Positions 55,060-63,750 of a stretch of DNA of 64,000 nt are shown here, piece by piece. Each line of letters begins with the position of its first letter. Position 1 is the stretch's first letter. The position numbers and the translations under genes are program-made. The notes below the pieces were generated by a model, which saw only the letters and a program-made list of their open reading frames with translations, was not told where the DNA came from and searched no databases. The stretch lies in assembly GCF_016924755.1 (NCBI RefSeq), contig NZ_JAFFJX010000002.1, positions 186,001 through 250,000 of the forward strand. The letters are read 5' to 3'. The stretch is from Longitalea arenae (GTDB lineage Bacteria; Bacteroidota; Bacteroidia; Chitinophagales; Chitinophagaceae).

Positions 55060-56100
55060 TTATTGTATTACTTTCACAATAGATCTGTGTGTCAGATAGC
55101 CTACCCCTTCGGTGATGACTTCTTTTGCACTGTCTAATCCACTCACGATGGCCGCTTTATTGTTTTCAAGAAATGCGATGGTCACTTTGTTCCTGGTGAC
55201 TGTTTTTCCATCGGCATTAACGGTATACACATAACCCGTTTTGCCATCTGCTTCGGAAATGGCGCCGATAGGTACCAGGGTGACTGTTTGCTCGGCGGCT
55301 GGCTGTAAACGCACGGTAGCAAATAAACCGGCCGCAAAACGCGCTCCGCCTGGTAATACTTTTACTTCTATTTCATAAGTGCCACTTGCCATGTCGGCGC
55401 CCTGGGCTATTTCGGTAATGATGCCGGTAAAAGTTCTGTTGGGATAAGCATCTATTTCTACGGACGCCTTATCGCCTCTTTTCAATACAGCCCAGTCTTT
55501 ATCTGATACCCCAAAGCGGATCACCCAGTCATTACCCGCTGTGCCATTGAATTCGAATACGGGCGAACCGGGATTGGCAAATTCTCCTTCATTCATGAGT
55601 TTTTTCAGAATGGTGCCGCTTTCGGTGGCGCGGATCTGCGCATATTGCTGGTTGAAACGCGCAATGCGCAAACCTTCTTCTGCAACCTGTAGCTGGGTGG
55701 TAACGTTCTGCAATTGTTCCAGGGTAGCCACAGTATCGTTGTACAGGTTCTTTACCCGGTTCACATCCCGTTGTACTTTTTCAACACCCTGCGCAGCCTG
55801 CTGCACCTGTGCATTTATTTCGGTAAGATTGAGCGTTGCCAGCAGCTGTCCTTTTACAACATGATCGCCCTCTTTTACATATATTCTTGAAATGATACCG
55901 CCTGTTTTGAACAATAACCTGGCTTCGGCAGTAGAGGCCATAATACCTGAATATTTTAGGACCGGTGCATAACGGGTAGTGGTAACCGGCTGCAGTTTTA
56001 CGGCAATAGCTTCATCGGTTACACTGTCCGCCTGTGAACCGCCGTTGCAGGCTGATAATAAACTTGCTGCTACCGGGATCAATAGAAATATGCGTTTCAT
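55060..56100 (-). CDS. RND periplasmic adaptor (HlyD/MFP family) lipoprotein
   Basis: 346 residues. Lipobox SLLSAC (Cys about 18) anchors it. Then the adaptor architecture: barrel-sandwich start (TRYAPVLKYSGIMASTAEARL, GGIISRIYVKEGDHVVKGQLLATL), a coiled-coil hairpin (about 110-165, NAQVQQAAQGVEKVQRDVNRVK), the return lipoyl half (GTILKKLMNEGEFANPG), and the beta-barrel plus C-terminal domain (VPIGAISEADGKTGYVYTV). Bridges the RND pump to the TolC channel. Follows tolC on the same strand. Confidence 0.95.
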   Translation of the reverse strand: MKRIFLLIPVAASLLSACNGGSQADSVTDEAIAVKLQPVTTTRYAPVLKYSGIMASTAEARLLFKTGGIISRIYVKEGDHVVKGQLLATLNLTEINAQVQQAAQGVEKVQRDVNRVKNLYNDTVATLEQLQNVTTQLQVAEEGLRIARFNQQYAQIRATESGTILKKLMNEGEFANPGSPVFEFNGTAGNDWVIRFGVSDKDWAVLKRGDKASVEIDAYPNRTFTGIITEIAQGADMASGTYEIEVKVLPGGARFAAGLFATVRLQPAAEQTVTLVPIGAISEADGKTGYVYTVNADGKTVTRNKVTIAFLENNKAAIVSGLDSAKEVITEGVGYLTHRSIVKVIQ

Positions 56101-56264
56101 GTGATAATTTTTTTATTGTTTCTTTTGCCACATGGAATTTGCCATAAAAATTTCCATCGCACTCGACATTAGTTTGCTCGAAAATTTTTATCGCTTATTT
56201 CAGTTTGAAAGATTTTTGTTAAATGAGGGGTTTGCTCTTAATGAATGGCTAATGTTGGGATTGT

Positions 56265-56369
56265 GCGATTTTGAGATTTCCGGATTTTGAGATTTAGGGA
56301 TTTGGCACTGGGGGTGAGGTTCAAATTGGAACTAATGCCGAAATACCCAAATCTCAAAATGAGAAATCA
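56265..56369. repeat. Inverted word-repeat island, GATTTTGAGATTT family
   Basis: Left arm about 56265-56305 (GATTTTGAGATTTCCGG) and right arm about 56338-56369 (CCCAAATCTCAAAATGAGAAAT), inverted around a short core. The right arm runs into tolC: its last codons (DFSF) and stop (TCA at 56354-56356, plus strand) are written in the repeat words. Confidence 0.82.
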
Positions 56370-57718
56370 TAGGAGGCGGTCGCCCTTTCCAGTTCAGCAG
56401 CGCGGGCTAACACAGCGAGCTGCGCCAGGGAATAATTCAGCTGGGCATTGGTTAACTGGGTGCGGGCATCAATGAGCTCTAATTGCAGGGCCTGCCCTTC
56501 ACGGAACCGCCTTTCTGCAAAACGATAGGTTTCTGTAGCACTTTGCACTTCATCTGTACGTGCGGCCAGGGTTTGTATGGCCGAACGGTAATTGGCGGCC
56601 GAAGTAAACACCTGCAATGTGAGTTGCTGCGCTACATCTTTGTACTGCGTGTTAAGCTGCTCGAGGTCCAGCTCCGATTGCCGGATCTTATACTTATTAT
56701 CATTGCTTTTGAACAGATCCCATTTGAACTGCAGTCCGCCTAACTGGTAGAACTGATCATTGTTGAAGTGAAAGCCGAACCCCTGAAAGCCGATATTATA
56801 AAAAGCGTTGAGTTTAGGCACCAGGTAATTACGGTTCATCTTAAGACTGGTGCCCAGTACTTTTTGAGCGCTTTGTAATTTCATCAGCTCTTCCCGCTGC
56901 GCCGGCAGTTCCAACGGGGCATTGATAGTGGTATTCAGCCGTTCGAACAAGGTTGTATCGGCAAGAATCGGCGCATCCAGTGATTGATTTAAAAGACAAT
57001 TGAAATAAGCGGCCGCATTTAACTGCTGATTGTTTGCAGCGATCAGAGAGGCTTTCACCTGGCTCACCTGGGCTTTTGCTCGTAACACCGATTCTTTGGT
57101 GGCCATGGCATTCTGCATTAATTTATCGCTTACCCGCAGGTTTTCACTGGCCAGTGCCAGCGCATTCGTATAAATGTCAACGGCTTTACCGGCCTGCAGG
57201 TATTGATAATACGCTTCCTTGATATTCTTCACCAGTTCGCGTTTATAGATATCGATATCCGCCTGTTGATTATGGATCATTTCCTGCTTGATCGCCTTGT
57301 TGTAATGTAGATCTCTATTCACTATCGGCACTACTACTTCCAGCCTGGTGTCGTGAAAGTCGTTTGGCAGAAAGGCGATGGACTGGTTCTCCACCTGCGG
57401 AAATTTGTTCTGTCCGGTTAGCTGATTAAGCGTAGCATACACATTATTCAAGAGGTCGCCGATGGGAATATCCTGTGTACGGCCGCCAGTTGCCAGGGTA
57501 TATTGTGAATTGAGGCTGGCCTGCGGATAAAATAAGGCTTTCGCGCGTTTCAGGTCCAGTTCGGCCTTCTGCCGGTCGAATGTTTTCTGCTGCAGCGCCA
57601 GATTTCCTTCCAGCCCTTTTTTAATATATTGATCGAGAACTGTTTGTGCAGTTGCAGAATAGGCAAAAAACATCCCCGCAACCCCGATAGCGATCGGGAC
57701 TGATAGACTCTTTTTCAT
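56354..57718 (-). CDS. TolC-family outer-membrane efflux channel
   Basis: 454 residues, signal peptide ending SATAQ. Two OEP repeats with long coiled coils, for example QKTFDRQKAELDLKRAKALFYPQ, RELVKNIKEAYYQYLQAGKA and ERATASYDFSF at the end. The motifs LRAKAQVSQVKASL and IQTLAARTDEVQSATETYRFAERRF fit the family. It forms the outer-membrane duct for the RND system. First structural gene after tetR; the tetR-type operator overlaps its promoter. Its C-terminus lies in an intergenic repeat arm. Confidence 0.95.
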   Translation of the reverse strand: MKKSLSVPIAIGVAGMFFAYSATAQTVLDQYIKKGLEGNLALQQKTFDRQKAELDLKRAKALFYPQASLNSQYTLATGGRTQDIPIGDLLNNVYATLNQLTGQNKFPQVENQSIAFLPNDFHDTRLEVVVPIVNRDLHYNKAIKQEMIHNQQADIDIYKRELVKNIKEAYYQYLQAGKAVDIYTNALALASENLRVSDKLMQNAMATKESVLRAKAQVSQVKASLIAANNQQLNAAAYFNCLLNQSLDAPILADTTLFERLNTTINAPLELPAQREELMKLQSAQKVLGTSLKMNRNYLVPKLNAFYNIGFQGFGFHFNNDQFYQLGGLQFKWDLFKSNDNKYKIRQSELDLEQLNTQYKDVAQQLTLQVFTSAANYRSAIQTLAARTDEVQSATETYRFAERRFREGQALQLELIDARTQLTNAQLNYSLAQLAVLARAAELERATASYDFSF

Positions 57719-57744
57719 AAGTCGATCTGTTTATTTTATGATGT

Positions 57745-57766
57745 AAATATTCTTAACAGTGTTAAT
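57745..57766 (-). promoter_or_regulatory. TetR operator overlapping the tolC promoter
   Basis: TTAACAGTGTTAA (57753-57765) is the same palindrome as that in the tetR promoter. On the minus strand it reads ATTAACACTGTTAAG followed at once by AATATTTA, a weak -7-like box in the same position relative to the operator as the tetR one. A repressor here would block the tolC-hlyD-RND transcript. Confidence 0.7.
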
Positions 57767-57786
57767 CATTGAAGCAAAAAAAACCA

Positions 57787-58419
57787 TTAGGTTTTATTGC
57801 CGGATGCGTCGAGCACATTTAACAACCAGGTCAGTCCTTTATTCATCATCGGCACCATTTCTTCCCGGGGTACTAATTTATCGAAGCGGTTACGGATAGC
57901 CAGGGCCACCATACCATGAACCATACCCCAGATCGCCATTGCAATCGCATGTACATCGCCTTTCTCTATCAGGTTCTTATCCATGCATTCCTGGATGGTC
58001 TCCTTCAACTTGCCCAAGGCCTGGTCACCGCTTTTCCACTGGCAATTGTCTATCGTTTGTAAAGCTTCCATGGGCGCCTGCAGGATGAACATCAGATCAT
58101 AGAATTCGGGGTTCTCCAATCCAAACTTCATGTAGTACTCGCCCATTTTGTGCAGACGAACGACCGGGTTCTTTATTGTAAAAATGTCGGCCGTATATTC
58201 AGCCATTTTCTGAAATCCTATTTCATGCAAGTTGAACAGGATCTCGTTCTTGTCCTTGAAATACAGGTACACCGTGGTTGGACTGTATTCAATAAGATCG
58301 GCGATCTTTCGGATGGAAACATTTTCATAGCCTTGTTCCACAAATAGTTTCATGGAAGCGTCTAATATTGCCTTTCTCAGATCCTGCTTTTGTTTTTCTT
58401 TTCTTTCCGCAATGCCCAT
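57787..58419 (-). CDS. TetR-family transcriptional regulator of the RND efflux operon
   Basis: 210 residues. The N-terminal helix-turn-helix (RKAILDASMKLFVEQGYENV, SIRKIADLIEYSPTTVYLYF) is standard TetR, and the C-terminal part is a ligand-binding helical domain (WGMVHGMVALAIRNRFDKL) like the WHG group. Two copies of the palindrome TTAACACTGTTAA lie at its own promoter and before tolC. It very likely represses both itself and the efflux genes until an inducer binds. Confidence 0.94.
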   Translation of the reverse strand: MGIAERKEKQKQDLRKAILDASMKLFVEQGYENVSIRKIADLIEYSPTTVYLYFKDKNEILFNLHEIGFQKMAEYTADIFTIKNPVVRLHKMGEYYMKFGLENPEFYDLMFILQAPMEALQTIDNCQWKSGDQALGKLKETIQECMDKNLIEKGDVHAIAMAIWGMVHGMVALAIRNRFDKLVPREEMVPMMNKGLTWLLNVLDASGNKT

Positions 58420-58437
58420 AATAGTTAATTAACGACA

Positions 58438-58468
58438 CAAATATACTTAACACTGTTAAGTTGTCAAA
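58438..58468 (-). promoter_or_regulatory. tetR promoter with operator between -33 and -7
   Basis: Minus strand: TTTG (58468-58465), 19-bp spacer, TATATTTG (58445-58438), a full consensus Bacteroidota promoter. The palindrome ACTTAACAGTGTTAAGT (58461-58445) fills the spacer. This placement is expected for repression by steric exclusion. Confidence 0.8.
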
Positions 58469-58538
58469 TTTTTATCCCCTTTTCTTTAAAACTTTCTAAA
58501 CCCCACTTTCACAGCAAAAGAAGGTGACTTGTGCCTAC

Positions 58539-58571
58539 TTTAGCCGGGATTTCACATTATTCTTACATTTG
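58539..58571 (+). promoter_or_regulatory. dnaX promoter, near-leaderless
   Basis: TACATTTG (58564-58571) matches the -7 consensus, with TTTAG (58539-58543) about 20 bp upstream as a -33 element. Only 9 bp separate it from the ATG at 58581, so the mRNA has almost no leader. Starts before this (58524 GTG) lie inside the promoter and are excluded. Confidence 0.6.
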
Positions 58572-58580
58572 CGACATACC

Positions 58581-60539
58581 ATGGATAAATTCATTGTTTC
58601 AGCCCGGAAATATCGTCCGCAGACCTTTGATACGGTCGTGGGACAAGCCCATATTACCACCACCCTGCAAAACGCGATCAAAAACCGCCAGCTGGCGCAT
58701 GCCTTCCTGTTCTGCGGTCCGCGCGGGGTTGGTAAAACTACCTGTGCCCGTATTCTGGCTAAAACCATCAATTGTGAGAAGCCTACGCCGGAAGGCGAGG
58801 CCTGTAACGCCTGTCCCTCATGTGTGGCTTTTAATGAAGGAACTTCGCTGAACATTCATGAACTGGATGCGGCCAGTAACAACTCGGTAGACGATATCCG
58901 CTCCCTGGTGGAACAGGTGCGCTTTGCTCCCCAGGCCGGAAAATATAAAGTATATATCATTGACGAGGTGCATATGCTCAGTTCCTCGGCGTTCAATGCT
59001 TTTCTTAAAACGCTGGAAGAACCGCCTTCTTATGCCATCTTCATTCTGGCCACTACCGAAAAGCATAAGATCCTGCCCACCATCCTCAGCCGATGCCAGA
59101 TCTTCGATTTCAAACGCATTACCAGCAACGATACGGTAGAACACCTGCAGCACATTTGTACAAAAGAAGAGATCAATGCCGAGAAACCGGCTTTGCAGGT
59201 AATTGCCCGCAAGAGTGAAGGTTGTATGCGCGATGCGCTCAGCATTCTCGACAAAATAGTAAGTTTTACAAGCGGCACGGTCACTTATCAGAATACCCTG
59301 GAACATTTGAACATCCTGGATGCAGATTATTATTTTAAAATGATCGACTGCATGCAGCAGCAGGACCTGGCGGGGGCTATGTTGCTCTATGACGACATAG
59401 ACCGCCAAGGCTTTGAAGGCGACCTGGTGTTGAATGGTTTTTCAGAATTCATTCGCAACCTGCTGGTATGTAAAGATGAAAAAGTTGCCAGATTGCTGGA
59501 AGTAGTTGAAAGTTTCCGCGACAAATACATTGCTACTGCGCAAAAAACGCCGGTAGCGTATCTTATCAGCGCGCTGAATATCCTGAACGAAGCCGAGATC
59601 AATTTCAAAGGCGCCCGCAACAAAAGATTACACACCGAACTGGCCATTATAAAATTAACCTACCTGCAGCAGGCCCTGGAACTGACGGCCACCGGCGATG
59701 GTATTGGTAAAAAAAAAGTAGTTGAAAATGCGCAGTCGGTTGCTTTCCGCAAGCTGGGCATGGTAGAAGCCAAAAGTCAGAAACCGGAAGCGGGAGGGCA
59801 GAGGTCAGCGGCCGGAGCTCAGAAGCCGGAAGCACGAAGCCAGCAGCCCGAAGCGGGAGCGCTGCCGCAAGCACAGCAAAACGCAACAACCGCCTATCGC
59901 CAGCCCTCCGATGAAGCCAGGTTGATGATAGAAGAACCTTCGGTTGATTATATCAGTCCGGAAGAAGAGGAACAGAATTATCTGAACGCCATGCAATCGG
60001 CGCCCACATCGGGTCAGCCGCAGCCGGCGAACCGGCCACTGGCAACGACCGCCAAAACTTCCTCTGCTGCCGCGGGCAGCCAGGGCGGTGCGGCGAAACT
60101 TGGCACCCTGGAATCCATCCGCCAGAAATTCGCCAACAAACAGGTAGGAAATGCCAATCCGGTCATTCCGCTGACGTATGATAAATTGCGGGAACACTGG
60201 GCCAACTTCTCTCAAAAATTAAAAGACAATAAGAATCCTGCCGCCCAATCTTTCGACCTGGCGCAATTGATAATTGTTAACGAGAACGCTTTCGAGATCG
60301 TTACGAACAATAACCTGGAGCAGAAATTCATTGAAGGAGAAAGGCGTGAACTGTCGGAGTACATGCAGCAGCATTTCAATAACCGCACCTTATTGTTCAC
60401 GATTGTCGTTACCGACAATCCGGTCATCCAGGAGCCAACGGAGCGTCCTCTTTCAACAAAGGAGCAATACCAGAAGCTGGTGGAACAGTATCCGCTGGTG
60501 AATGAGCTGCGAAGCAAATTGAAATTAGGTTTTGATTAA
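58581..60539 (+). CDS. dnaX: DNA polymerase III subunits gamma and tau
   Basis: 652 residues from the ATG at 58581. Walker A GPRGVGKT (46-53), a Cys4 zinc module (CEKPTPEGEACNACPSC, with an extra Cys further upstream), Walker B IDEVHMLS, and sensor LSRCQIF of clamp-loader gamma/tau. Loads the sliding clamp in replication. After the three AAA+/collar domains (to about residue 385), a linker of about 35 residues (396-430) is rich in Pro-Glu-Ala and encoded by the same short words as an intergenic repeat. A Pro/Ala linker then leads to the C-terminal tau-like domain (about 520-652). The linker is odd and is listed as its own feature. Confidence 0.96.
   Translation: MDKFIVSARKYRPQTFDTVVGQAHITTTLQNAIKNRQLAHAFLFCGPRGVGKTTCARILAKTINCEKPTPEGEACNACPSCVAFNEGTSLNIHELDAASNNSVDDIRSLVEQVRFAPQAGKYKVYIIDEVHMLSSSAFNAFLKTLEEPPSYAIFILATTEKHKILPTILSRCQIFDFKRITSNDTVEHLQHICTKEEINAEKPALQVIARKSEGCMRDALSILDKIVSFTSGTVTYQNTLEHLNILDADYYFKMIDCMQQQDLAGAMLLYDDIDRQGFEGDLVLNGFSEFIRNLLVCKDEKVARLLEVVESFRDKYIATAQKTPVAYLISALNILNEAEINFKGARNKRLHTELAIIKLTYLQQALELTATGDGIGKKKVVENAQSVAFRKLGMVEAKSQKPEAGGQRSAAGAQKPEARSQQPEAGALPQAQQNATTAYRQPSDEARLMIEEPSVDYISPEEEEQNYLNAMQSAPTSGQPQPANRPLATTAKTSSAAAGSQGGAAKLGTLESIRQKFANKQVGNANPVIPLTYDKLREHWANFSQKLKDNKNPAAQSFDLAQLIIVNENAFEIVTNNNLEQKFIEGERRELSEYMQQHFNNRTLLFTIVVTDNPVIQEPTERPLSTKEQYQKLVEQYPLVNELRSKLKLGFD
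59768..59872. repeat. In-frame word repeat inside dnaX
   Basis: The words CAGAAACCGGAAGC, CAGAGGTCAGC, CAGAAGCCGGAAGC and CAGCAGCCCGAAGC follow one another and encode SQKPEAGGQRSAAGAQKPEA-type linker. The intergenic patch at 33640-33795, read on the minus strand, is built of the same words (CAGAAGC, CCGGAAG, GGTCAGAGG). So an intergenic repeat family is embedded in a coding sequence in frame. Confidence 0.8.
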
Positions 60540-60540
60540 T

Positions 60541-60742
60541 GCCGGTTACCGGTTTGCTGGTACCAGTCGCCAGCTTTAACGTCGAGCCTTTAAAGGTAAA
60601 TAATACAAATTATGGCATGAGCCGGCAACTATGACCCCGCCTGTGGGCCGGACAAGCTCTAATATGGAGACATTTACTTAAAATCTCCTCTGATCGCATG
60701 TTTCGGGAAACCGGTATCCGGTAACTGGCAACCGGTTTTTCC
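60541..60742. repeat. Inverted CCGGTTA-family island between dnaX and E2 gene
   Basis: Left arm 60541-60570 (CCGGTTACCGG), right arm about 60702-60742 (CCGGTATCCGGTAACTGG, CAACCGG) inverted around a unique core of about 130 bp. No gene is seen in the whole 60540-60811 gap. Confidence 0.7.
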
Positions 60743-60811
60743 AATTGCTCATTTTGCTGTAATTTCGACCACTCAAATCGAAAAATCAGAAATATCAAAT
60801 AAGAAATATTT

Positions 60812-62461
60812 ATGGCTGAAGTGATCTTAATGCCCCGCCTGAGCGATACCATGACAGAAGGCGTGATAGCGGCCTGGCATAAAAAGGTAGGCGACAAAGT
60901 AAAGAAAGGCGACTTACTGGCTGAGGTGGAAACCGATAAGGCCACCATGGAACTGGAAAGTTATAAAGATGGCACCCTGCTTCATATTGGTACTGAGAAA
61001 GGGGGAAAACTACAGGTAAATGATCTGCTGGCCATTATTGGTAACGCCGGCGAAGACATCAGCTCCCTGCTGGGTGGTGGCGGTCAGAAAGCCGCAGCTT
61101 CAGCCGCACCCGCAAAACCGGAAGAACCTGCCAAAACAGAAGCCAAAGCCGAAGCCAAACCTGCCGGCGAATCACTCGATCTGGCCAATATGCAGGAAGT
61201 GATCCTGATGCCCCGCCTGAGCGATACCATGACAGAAGGCGTAATTGCCGCCTGGCATAAGAAAGTGGGCGACAACGTGAAAAAAGGCGATCTGCTGGCC
61301 GACGTGGAAACCGATAAGGCTACCATGGAGCTGGAAAGCTATAAAGAAGGTAAATTATTATATATCGGTGCACAAAAAGGCGACAAGGTTCCTGTAAACG
61401 CCCTGCTTTGCATCATTGGCGATGAGAAGAAAGTAGATGTAGAAAAGATCGTAGCTGCCGCCAAAGGTGGCGTGATGACCAGCGGAGGCGCTGCCAAAAG
61501 CCAGCCCGAAGCTGCTGCCCAGACTACCCAAACTGCCAGTGCACAGACGCAGACAGCTGCTCCTGCTGCTACTTCAGAAAATGGCCGCGTAATTGCTTCT
61601 CCCCTGGCCAAAAAATTAGCTTCAGAAAAAGGTATTGATATTTCGAAAGTAGCCGGATCCGGCGACGGTGGCCGCATCATTAAAAGAGATATTGACAATT
61701 ACGTTCCTGCTGCAGGCGGACAACAGGCTGCTGCAACAGCTGCTCCTCAACCAGGCAAGGCTCCTGCTATTGCTGGTCAGGAAAGCTATGAAGAGATCCC
61801 TGTATCGCAAATGCGTAAGGTAATTGCCAAACGTTTGTCTGAAAGCAAATTCACTGCTCCTGAATTCTACCTCACCATGGAGATCAACATGGATAAAGCA
61901 GTAGAAAGCAGGGCAAAGCTGAATGATATTTCTCCGGTTAAGATCTCTTTCAACGACATGGTATTAAAAGCCTGCGCCATTGCCCTTAAACAACACCCAT
62001 GGGTAAACAGCAGCTGGAGAGGTGATCACATCCGCATGAACCATCATGTGAATATCGGTGTGGCCGTAGCTGTTCCTGAAGGCTTACTCGTACCCGTTGT
62101 ACGTTTTGCCGATCAGAAATCATTATCACAGATCGCTACAGAAGTAAAAGATTACGCAAAGAAAGCAAAAGATAAAAAACTGCAACCCAGCGATTGGGAA
62201 GGCAGCACCTTTACCATCAGTAACCTGGGTATGTTTGGCATTGAGGAATTCACCGCCATCATTAACCAACCAGACTCCTGCATTCTGGCCGTAGGCGCCA
62301 TTAATCAGGTTCCCATTGTAAAAGATGGTCAGATCAAAGTAGGTAATATCATGAAAGTTACCCTAACCTGCGACCACCGCGTGGTTGACGGTGCAACGGG
62401 TGCCGCATTCCTGCAAACCCTGCAAGGTTTACTGGAAGAGCCCCTGCGCATGCTCGTGTAA
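60812..62461 (+). CDS. aceF: Pyruvate dehydrogenase E2, dihydrolipoamide acetyltransferase
   Basis: 549 residues. Two nearly identical lipoyl domains (about 1-80 and 127-205), lipoylated at Lys43 and Lys169 in VETDKATMELES, separated by Ala/Pro/Lys linkers. Then an E3-binding domain (RVIASPLAKKLASEKGIDIS, about 255-290) and the catalytic core with TCDHRVVDGATGAAFL (His and Asp of the acetyltransferase site) near the C-terminus. Transfers acetyl groups from lipoate to CoA. E1 and E3 genes are not in the window. The duplicated lipoyl domain suggests recent internal duplication. A terminator follows at 62489. Confidence 0.97.
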   Translation: MAEVILMPRLSDTMTEGVIAAWHKKVGDKVKKGDLLAEVETDKATMELESYKDGTLLHIGTEKGGKLQVNDLLAIIGNAGEDISSLLGGGGQKAAASAAPAKPEEPAKTEAKAEAKPAGESLDLANMQEVILMPRLSDTMTEGVIAAWHKKVGDNVKKGDLLADVETDKATMELESYKEGKLLYIGAQKGDKVPVNALLCIIGDEKKVDVEKIVAAAKGGVMTSGGAAKSQPEAAAQTTQTASAQTQTAAPAATSENGRVIASPLAKKLASEKGIDISKVAGSGDGGRIIKRDIDNYVPAAGGQQAAATAAPQPGKAPAIAGQESYEEIPVSQMRKVIAKRLSESKFTAPEFYLTMEINMDKAVESRAKLNDISPVKISFNDMVLKACAIALKQHPWVNSSWRGDHIRMNHHVNIGVAVAVPEGLLVPVVRFADQKSLSQIATEVKDYAKKAKDKKLQPSDWEGSTFTISNLGMFGIEEFTAIINQPDSCILAVGAINQVPIVKDGQIKVGNIMKVTLTCDHRVVDGATGAAFLQTLQGLLEEPLRMLV

Positions 62462-62488
62462 TTAATTCATTGTAACCTGAAATAAAGT

Positions 62489-62518
62489 AGGTCTCACCGT
62501 TGTGGTGGGACCTTTTTG
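62489..62518 (+). terminator. Rho-independent terminator of the E2 gene
   Basis: AGGTCTCACC (62489-62498) pairs with GGTGGGACCT (62504-62513), one wobble, 5-nt loop, followed by a run of T. Confidence 0.92.
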
Positions 62519-62523
62519 TTGGG

Positions 62524-62750
62524 GTATGGGCGGTTGCAGTGAGCAGTTGGCAGTTCGCAATTCGCAGTTGGCAGTTTGCAGTGGGCAGTTGGCAGTTCGC
62601 GGTTGCCGTTGGCAGCTGGCAATTGGCATTCAAACGGCGGCCTTGTTGCCTTTCTGCCTTTTTGCCTCGTTCCTTGTATTGCCTTGCTGCCTTTCTGCCT
62701 TGTATTGCCTTGTTGCCTTTCTGCCTTGTATTGCCTTGTTGCCTTTTCCC
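62524..62750. repeat. CAGTTGG and TTGCC word arrays
   Basis: About 62524-62632 is built of GCAGTTGG, CAGTTCGC and GCAGTTTGC words; about 62633-62750 is pyrimidine-rich, with a 26-bp unit (CTTTCTGCCTTGTATTGCCT start) in tandem near 62691-62742. Open frames here are repeat artefacts. The last TTGCC word supplies the -33 box of the next gene. Confidence 0.87.
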
Positions 62751-62769
62751 TACTTTTTAGCTACTTTTA
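62739..62769 (+). promoter_or_regulatory. Promoter of the lipoprotein gene, -33 in repeat
   Basis: TTG (62739-62741), 20-bp spacer, TACTTTTA (62762-62769), near consensus TAnnTTTG. The -33 sits in the last word of the repeat array. The ATG is 23 bp downstream of the -7 box. Confidence 0.45.
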
Positions 62770-62791
62770 TCGCCATTCAAGACCCAACCCC

Positions 62792-63646
62792 ATGAAACCT
62801 ATATTACTGTTCTTCTCTGCCATCATAATTCTTAACTCCTGCTCTGATAATGCCAGCACCGGACTGCCTTTCACCAAAGATTCGCTGATCGGCAACTGGA
62901 TGATGATCAGGGTAAAACAAAACGCAATCATCCTCTCCGGACGCAGCGATGCATTTTACGATTACCGCGATTCAGTAATGGAGCCTTTATACAATAACCT
63001 CGAAATGGCCGCCTTTCGCTTTCAACCTACAGGCGTGGTGACGGTTGACGAAGGCAAGGTTGAAAAAACAACCGGGAACTGGGTGTTCAACGACAAACGG
63101 GAACTCCTGATGCAGTATAAATACCTTATCGAAAAAAACAAATCCCTGTTCTCGGTAAAACATTACTGGCACGATAGCCTGCAGCTGGAAAATGTGATCG
63201 AGAGAAATACAGACACAATGTATGTCACTTACTACCTTGTAAAATTAAGGACCAACGATACCGTTCCCGACCTCTTCGACCCTGCCATCAATAAATGGCG
63301 CGAAAGACCACAACAGGCCGAAAGCGAAGATGCCATTAAATTACGGCTGAAACAGGTTTTATATTATTACTCCGCCTACTTTGCCAACATTTCAGCCAAC
63401 AAAGTACCGTACTTCAATATCACAAAGATCCTGGCCCCTATTAAGTTCTATAGCGGCGGCATTGGCGTTAAACGTTATAAGGAAGACGACGACTGGACGA
63501 AGGTCTTTTACGATAACGAGGACGCAAAAAAAGCACACGTGATGCTTAATCATGCTTTCGATAACATTAAAGGTTACCCTGACAGAGGCCGCGATTATGT
63601 ACAGGAATATATAGCTGCCCTGAAGATGGTAGCTGATGCTTTATAG
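62792..63646 (+). CDS. Hypothetical lipoprotein
   Basis: 284 residues from the ATG at 62792. Earlier in-frame starts (from 62576) would add about 72 repeat-encoded residues and are rejected. Signal peptide and lipobox IIILNSC (Cys about 17). The mature part opens DSLIGNWMMIRVK and has FRFQPTGVVTVDEGKVEKTTGNWVF, a lipocalin-like pattern; the C-terminal half (about 175-284) is helical and unrecognised. Function unknown. It may be in a surface or periplasmic stress role, but I see no evidence. Confidence 0.75.
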   Translation: MKPILLFFSAIIILNSCSDNASTGLPFTKDSLIGNWMMIRVKQNAIILSGRSDAFYDYRDSVMEPLYNNLEMAAFRFQPTGVVTVDEGKVEKTTGNWVFNDKRELLMQYKYLIEKNKSLFSVKHYWHDSLQLENVIERNTDTMYVTYYLVKLRTNDTVPDLFDPAINKWRERPQQAESEDAIKLRLKQVLYYYSAYFANISANKVPYFNITKILAPIKFYSGGIGVKRYKEDDDWTKVFYDNEDAKKAHVMLNHAFDNIKGYPDRGRDYVQEYIAALKMVADAL

Positions 63647-63652
63647 TGAATG

Positions 63653-63747
63653 GACAATAGCAAATAGTGAATAGGTCGCAAATGTGCAGATCAATAAACG
63701 GACTTGCACCGCCGAACGACATTGACCATTCACCATTGGCCATTGAT
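63653..63747. repeat. Inverted word-repeat island, GAATGGACAATAG family
   Basis: Left arm about 63648-63684 (GAATGGACAATAGCAAATAGTG style words) and right arm about 63718-63747 (ACCATTCACCATTGGCCATTG) around a core of about 35 bp, between two convergent genes. Similar words occur in the island at 7701-7820. Confidence 0.72.
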
Positions 63748-63750
63748 TAA

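Noticed and set aside
61828-61845. AAACGTTTG match resembling the LacI-type operator
   Set aside because: It lies inside the E2 coding sequence (codons for AKRLSE) and is not a full palindrome with the ACGC flank.
62500-62795. ORFs in the CAGTTGG/TTGCC arrays and the 72-residue N-terminal extension of the lipoprotein gene
   Set aside because: The frames are repeat encoded; a normal signal peptide with lipobox begins at 62792.
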